Source: Anthopleura xanthogrammica
Lineage: Eukaryota > Cnidaria > Anthozoa > Actiniaria > Actiniidae
Reading direction: 5' to 3'
Assembly (NCBI GenBank): GCA_964019055.1
Contig: OZ025217.1
Location: 945,501 to 1,009,500 of the forward strand
DNA length: 64,000 nt
Shown: positions 59,062 to 64,000 of the stretch, in pieces
Numbering within the stretch: position 1 is the stretch's first letter
Layout of the letters: each line of letters opens with the position of its first letter
Notes under the pieces: generated by a model
Told to the model about the DNA's origin: nothing
Database searches by the model: none
The model's input: only the letters and a program-made list of their open reading frames with translations
Program-made: the position numbers and the translations under genes

Positions 59062-61719
59062 ATGAAAGTGTTTTTGGGTATCATTTTGATATTAACTACA
59101 GAATTGGTTACAGCCATCAATCGAGTGTACAAGTCCGGAGATGTGTCAATAGGAATGCTAGTTTCACTTCATAAAGAATATTCACCAGCGAGTGATAACT
59201 GCACGCGTTTTTATTTGCCGGGTGTGAACCGAGCCGAAGCGGTCATCTACGCTGTCAATAAAATCAATAATGACTCGGAACTTCTTCCGAACGTGACACT
59301 TGGGTACGACATCCGAGACTACTGCAATGACAGAGGAATCGCAATGAAATCGACTTACGATTTTATCACGAGCAACTCGTTTACTTTCGATTCAATAACC
59401 GAGTATTCTACGAACGCACGAAATTCTTGTCGTCAATGTATGACTGAGATTCGGAATCATTCGGACTCTATCGTTGGTGTGGTCGGACCTTTTGGATCTC
59501 GCAACTCTCTTCAAGTAGCCGGTCTAATGCGGGTTGTAGGATTAGCAGGGATAAGTCCCTCAGCCACCAGTGAAGAACTAAGTTGGCCTTTTTATGACCA
59601 GTTTTTTCGTACGGTCCCTCCAGATAATCTCCAAGCAAAAGCAATGGCTGATGTTATTGTTGAATTTGATTGGCACTATGTCGCTGCTGTAGCAGTAGAA
59701 CACTCGTATGGTTTGTATGGAATACGAGCCTTAGAAAGAGAAGCATTAGAAAGAAAAACCTTTTGTATTGGATTCACAGAATACGTTGCGCCCACAGGCT
59801 ACCAGCGGCAACTACCTATCATAGTAGAACGCCTAAAAAGAGCTGCTCACGTTAAAGTTGTAGTACTTTGGATTGAAGATCGGATTGCTAAGGATCTGAT
59901 GAAAGAGGCTGCCAAACAAAAAGTTTATAACCGTGTTTGGATGATGAGCGATTCCCTCGCTACAAAAACTCCTGAGTTCCTTGGTTCGGATTTTATCTAC
60001 CTTGGGATATATCTTGGCATTCAGCCCAAGCAGTTCAGAGATATTGAATATGAGAATCATCTAAAAGGGCTAACGCCAAAGAAAAGTCTTACTCTGGAAA
60101 ACAAGTTCTGGGAGACGCTGTGGAGAGAAGAGTTTGGTTGTGAAGCCAGCTTAAATGCGTCCACTCCAGGATCTTGTTCTGAAAACTTTACTATTTCGAC
60201 CATTTACAACAAACTGTCCGATGACTTTGTCTCATATCAAGTCGACGCTGTCTACGCAATTGCGCATGCCTTAGATAAGATATACCGCTGTAAAAATGGT
60301 CAGGGGCTTTTAAGAGGCGGGGAATGTCCCCCGACGTCTCCATCGATCAATCCACTTCATGTTCTATGGTATCTTAGGAATGTGAGCTTTGATGGTATTA
60401 CTGGAAGGATTCAGTTCGATGAACATGGAGATCCTTACAGTTCTTCGTACGATATTATCAGCTTTCAACAGAACGACGGAGTTGGGAGGCACAATAAGGT
60501 CAAAGTCGGTGACTGGTTCAAGAACCGCAGCTCAAGACTCAAGATCTTTGACGGTGCGATTGCATGGAATAGAAGCTCTGGTATTCCTAAATCCGTGTGT
60601 AAGGAGATTTGTCCACCAGGGACTATGCAGACAACTACTATTGCTTGTTGTTGGGAATGTTTAAAGTGTCCTGACGGCACCATTACGCTATCACACGGGG
60701 CAAGAAACTGCACAAGTTGTTCACAAATGCAGCGATCAAGCGATGATAGGACCGAGTGTATTGATCTGCCAATCATAACACTCAGATGGTCTGACATCAC
60801 AGCAATCGTCATCGCACTCATAACTAGCATAGGGTTACTGCTGTGCGCTTTTGTGATGATCGTGTTCATTCGCTACAGCGATACTCCCATCGTCAAGGCA
60901 TCGAACAAGGAGTTAAGCGCAGTGATCTTGGTAGCTATAGTCTTGTGTTATGTTCTGACGTTTCTACACATCTCAGGTCCCTCAGATGACTTGTGCTCCG
61001 TTGTTGAGCCATTACGATATGTTAGCTTAACTGTCTGCGTTTCTGTACTCGTTTTAAAAACGATTCGAATTCTTCGCGCGTTTGAAACGCGTGGAATGTT
61101 TCAATGGATCAGCAAGAATTTTATCTTTGACACCAGAAAGCAATTCATCGTCGTCCTCGTTATCAACGCCCCGCAACTTCTCTTCCTCGCTCTCTGGAAA
61201 GGCATCGATCAACCATCTTTGAAGAAAGAGATCGTTGCCAAGGTATCAGTTTTGTTGTCATGCCAACTGTACAAGACAACCGCTGGCTTCACCTTTCACA
61301 TGTGTATGGTCGCCTACCTCATCATGTGGTCTTTGTTCTGCGCCTATTATGCGTTCAAGGCGAGAAATCTTCCAGAGAACTTCAACGAGGCGAAGTATAT
61401 AGGTTTTTCCATGTATATTCTTCTTCTGTCATGGATAACCTATTTCCCCGTGCAGTATACACTTGATGGGTGGTATGTAACAGTTGTATCCTGCGCAACT
61501 ATCCTTGTCAGTTCTTATGGGTTTTTAATTTGCATTTTTGCGCCAAAAACCTACGTCGTTTTGTTTCATCCAGAGCGCAACACCGGTGAGTTCGTGCGCT
61601 CGACCATACGACAACATAAATCCAGTGAAGTTGAACCAGCTAGAGATCTGAGACAAGCGATAAGTGGAACACTGGTTGGGGCGTCGCCATTAGGCGCAAA
61701 GATCACAACAGAGGCGTGA
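59062..61719 (+). CDS. class C G protein-coupled receptor (mGluR/CaSR-like), 885 aa, single coding exon
   Basis: A family 3 receptor for small ligands such as amino acids or calcium. A signal peptide (MKVFLGIILILTTELVTA) is followed by a Venus-flytrap domain to about aa 500, with FRTVPPDNLQAKAMADVI and SYGLYGI as in glutamate receptors. Next is the nine-cysteine NCD3G region (about 510-564: SVCKEIC, ACCWECLKC, NCTSC). The seven-helix domain spans about 578-833. It contains KASNKELSAVILVAI, NAPQLLFLALW and LPENFNEAKYIGFSMYI, and ends FAPKTYVVLFHPERNTGEFV. The helical part recalls CaSR and its relatives more than mGluR. The binding-loop SPSATSEELS replaces the mGluR YAST-type loop, so the ligand is uncertain. 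The C-tail is short (about 50 aa). There is no coding intron. A CTTTCTCTAG acceptor 17 bp before the ATG implies a 5' UTR intron. Confidence 0.94.
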   Translation: MKVFLGIILILTTELVTAINRVYKSGDVSIGMLVSLHKEYSPASDNCTRFYLPGVNRAEAVIYAVNKINNDSELLPNVTLGYDIRDYCNDRGIAMKSTYDFITSNSFTFDSITEYSTNARNSCRQCMTEIRNHSDSIVGVVGPFGSRNSLQVAGLMRVVGLAGISPSATSEELSWPFYDQFFRTVPPDNLQAKAMADVIVEFDWHYVAAVAVEHSYGLYGIRALEREALERKTFCIGFTEYVAPTGYQRQLPIIVERLKRAAHVKVVVLWIEDRIAKDLMKEAAKQKVYNRVWMMSDSLATKTPEFLGSDFIYLGIYLGIQPKQFRDIEYENHLKGLTPKKSLTLENKFWETLWREEFGCEASLNASTPGSCSENFTISTIYNKLSDDFVSYQVDAVYAIAHALDKIYRCKNGQGLLRGGECPPTSPSINPLHVLWYLRNVSFDGITGRIQFDEHGDPYSSSYDIISFQQNDGVGRHNKVKVGDWFKNRSSRLKIFDGAIAWNRSSGIPKSVCKEICPPGTMQTTTIACCWECLKCPDGTITLSHGARNCTSCSQMQRSSDDRTECIDLPIITLRWSDITAIVIALITSIGLLLCAFVMIVFIRYSDTPIVKASNKELSAVILVAIVLCYVLTFLHISGPSDDLCSVVEPLRYVSLTVCVSVLVLKTIRILRAFETRGMFQWISKNFIFDTRKQFIVVLVINAPQLLFLALWKGIDQPSLKKEIVAKVSVLLSCQLYKTTAGFTFHMCMVAYLIMWSLFCAYYAFKARNLPENFNEAKYIGFSMYILLLSWITYFPVQYTLDGWYVTVVSCATILVSSYGFLICIFAPKTYVVLFHPERNTGEFVRSTIRQHKSSEVEPARDLRQAISGTLVGASPLGAKITTEA

Positions 61720-62511
61720 CAGAATACTGACTTTGTTGGAAGACAATTGAATTGTTCTATTTGGATATCCACGTACGGCGTTCAAGTTATATGCACGCGA
61801 CAGTATAGCACATCATATCGCTGCACGTTCGCTGCGCGCTTACTCGTGAAATATTTTCACCACTGACCTCCAAGATAAACTTCACTTCGCGCCACCTTGT
61901 AATATCCTTTTTATCCAACACCATAGAAAATACAGCCAATCAGAAAGCAGGAAAGTCGTTTTATATTCGTCGGTATTTCACTCTTCCTTCCCATCATGCA
62001 CTGCGCGTTGAATCTACGCATTTGTATTTTCTATGGTGTGTTTTCTATGGTGTGTCTCGCCTAAAGACTCGTGTGTATACTAGAAACTATACAAGTGACT
62101 CGTGGGATATTCCACGGTATGCCACTCGCAACCATTGTATAACTAATATCTATATGACGCCATCATGTAATATACACCATAACCAAATTAATCCATCTCG
62201 TGGTCATACAGGTTCATATTCAATATTCATTTACTATATCCACGTTAAAAGAATAAAAACATTAAAGATATGTTATCAAATAACGGGAATAAAATCAAAC
62301 GTAAAGGAAACTCTTGAATCATCATTAGGTAGTAGTATATTTCCCTTCTAATGCATATATTTTCCCTCTTAGCTTTGACTCAGGCTAAGCTACCGCGAAT
62401 ATCTTTACTTGGTTGTGGTATGGTCACAACTGTCGAGGCTAGGTTTCTAAGAAGTGTTTAATTGTCAGAGCTAATTTTAGACGCGCCCACGTGTACCTGG
62501 AAAGGTCTCTT

Positions 62512-62622
62512 GATTCGAGGATTTCCTCCTTCCGCAAAAATCTAACACGCTAAACATGACTCCATTCGATCTATGAATTATCCGTGCCCTGATTTTTATC
62601 ACCTTAGGGTTTGTTTCAGGGC
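62512..62622 (+). repeat. SINE 3' fragment
   Basis: 'tcctccttccgcaaaaatct', then 'ttcgatctatgaattatccg', then 'ggtttgtttcagggc': body plus one tail unit, plus orientation. Confidence 0.75.
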
Positions 62623-63376
62623 ATCAATATAATTTGAATATTTTCCACTGGATCGATTAGAAAATACTTTTAAAAACCTCGTTTTTCCCCCCAACTGATT
62701 CTTCAAACAAGAATCAAGTTACACGTCTATAAGCCCCGCATTGTTTGTCTTTTATAGGTTGGTTGGTTGGTATCACCTGACCATACTACCTTACATCACA
62801 CGTTCTGGTGACACTGGCTAACCTTTTGGCCCTACACGCCTCGACCCTAAATAAGGTTACCATAATGATGATAGAGGTTACTAGTTAAGGTTAACCAATC
62901 CAAATAGTTTGGTCAAATAAAAAGGTTAATTAGAGTTCAATTGAGTAAACTTTGGGGGGGAAATTCGGGCTTTAATTCTACATATGATGATAAGATGTTG
63001 ACGCGATTTATTATGACGAGCAGCACGACCAACAATATCGCTAAACTAAGAGCTAAGCTTTTTCGTATGTAGACCATAAAAGATCTAGCCAATCAGTTAA
63101 AGCCAGGTAATAAGAGAAACTCGATCAGTTTTACTTCAGCTACAGGTAGGATTGTTTGACTGTTCCTTGCGCGCGCAATTATTTATACGGGTCGGCGCGT
63201 GTTCTGGAAATCAATGGTCTTTCAGAAATACAATACTTTGAATATTTTTTTCTTAATATGAATCTAAAACACAGAAAATTCAATTGGAGTTTTTTTCAAG
63301 AACGTAAAATCCTCAAGCACTAGAATTCCGTATCATTATCATATATGTGTAGAGTTTGTTGGGTCTCTTCTTTGCG

Positions 63377-63488
63377 GGTGCGATGGTTTTTTCCAGGTTG
63401 CCTGGTTTTCCTCCCTCCGCAAAACTCTAATTCGATCTGTGAGTTAGCCGTGTCCTGACTTAGATCATCCCAGAGGCTGTTTCAGGGA
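63377..63488 (+). repeat. SINE 3' fragment
   Basis: 'ggttttcctccctccgcaaa' followed by 'ttcgatctgtgagttagccg' and a single tail unit ending 'gaggctgtttcaggg'. This is the cleanest one-unit tail in the window. Confidence 0.8.
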
Positions 63489-64000
63489 TGTTTAAAATGA
63501 TTGAAGGCTTTTAACTTGTCAGTTTTCACTTAAAAGTGCACGTAAAATCGAACAAAGTTTGAGGTGTTGTAGTCACAGAATGAATAAGTTTGAATGACCT
63601 GTTAAACCAGCGTTAACCAAGGTTGCTATCGCTGAACAACGAGGCCAAATGTCAAATGATAGCCCAAATGATAAATAATAGATATTAATCACTTATATGT
63701 AGAATAGAGCTATATTTTAGACAAGGAAGCTATAATGGACTAAGGTTTTTCTGGTAAATGTTAAGATATGGAAGTAATGTTTTATAGGGACCGACATACG
63801 AATGATGGTTTGCAGGCGCGCGGTTCGCCATTGATGCCCGTCTGACCACCAGTTTTGCTTCATCGACATCAAAACGACATCGAACCCTCAACAGGTCCAT
63901 GTTAATGAAATACTTGTTCAACTCGTTCACCTTTTTGGTTTACTGTCGACTTTGATTGGAAAAAATGTCAGAAGCAAGGCTTTAGAATTGCCTTAAATAT

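Larger units (their letters stand above)
61720..64000. other. 3' flank of the GPCR, SINE fragments, no gene
   Basis: An AATAAA near 62250 could end the GPCR transcript. SINE pieces lie at 62512-62622 and 63377-63488. I find no further gene to the window edge. Confidence 0.5.

Overview
The window is from an animal nuclear genome. Genes are split by GT-AG introns, several of them long, and sit in AT-rich DNA full of microsatellites, short inverted-repeat (MITE-like) elements and a tRNA-derived SINE. The mix of genes (rabconnectin, PEX11, WDR93, DTWD2, synaptotagmin-like proteins, a class C GPCR) and their divergence from vertebrate sequences suggest an early-branching invertebrate. My best guess is an anthozoan cnidarian (coral or sea anemone), but the species call is inference only.

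The left half (1-32.4 kb) holds two head-to-head gene pairs. The first is a WDR93 orthologue (minus strand, 3' end outside the window) and a PEX11-family gene (plus strand, 229 aa), whose start codons are about 240 bp apart. The second is a 38-exon DMXL/rabconnectin-3 alpha gene (minus strand, 6504-28920) and DTWD2 (plus strand, 7 exons, 283 aa), about 300 bp apart. I rebuilt all exon junctions by hand. The DMXL model is 9501 nt with a continuous frame (3166 aa); PEX11 (690 nt) and DTWD2 (852 nt) also close exactly. As I recall human gene order, PEX11A/WDR93 and DTWD2/DMXL1 are head-to-head neighbours there too, so both pairs may predate the cnidarian-bilaterian split.

The middle (32.4-41 kb) has one single-exon gene for a 422-aa protein I do not recognise, with a glycine-zipper-like hydrophobic C-terminus. 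It is followed by about 7 kb without a convincing gene. That stretch does contain a twin CRE site, a G-rich inverted-repeat element and a GC-rich promoter-like island.

The right half holds two tandem synaptotagmin-like genes (41.6-44.7 kb and 46.5-50.4 kb). Each has one membrane anchor and two C2 domains, and most of the Asp ligands for calcium are missing. A single-coding-exon class C GPCR (59.06-61.72 kb, 885 aa) follows. A TATA box and strong splice donor at 54.1 kb probably mark its non-coding first exon.

The genes do not form one pathway. The right side is weighted to membrane traffic and signalling (synaptotagmin-like proteins, GPCR), and DMXL also acts in vesicle and V-ATPase biology. 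The other left-side genes are housekeeping or ciliary.
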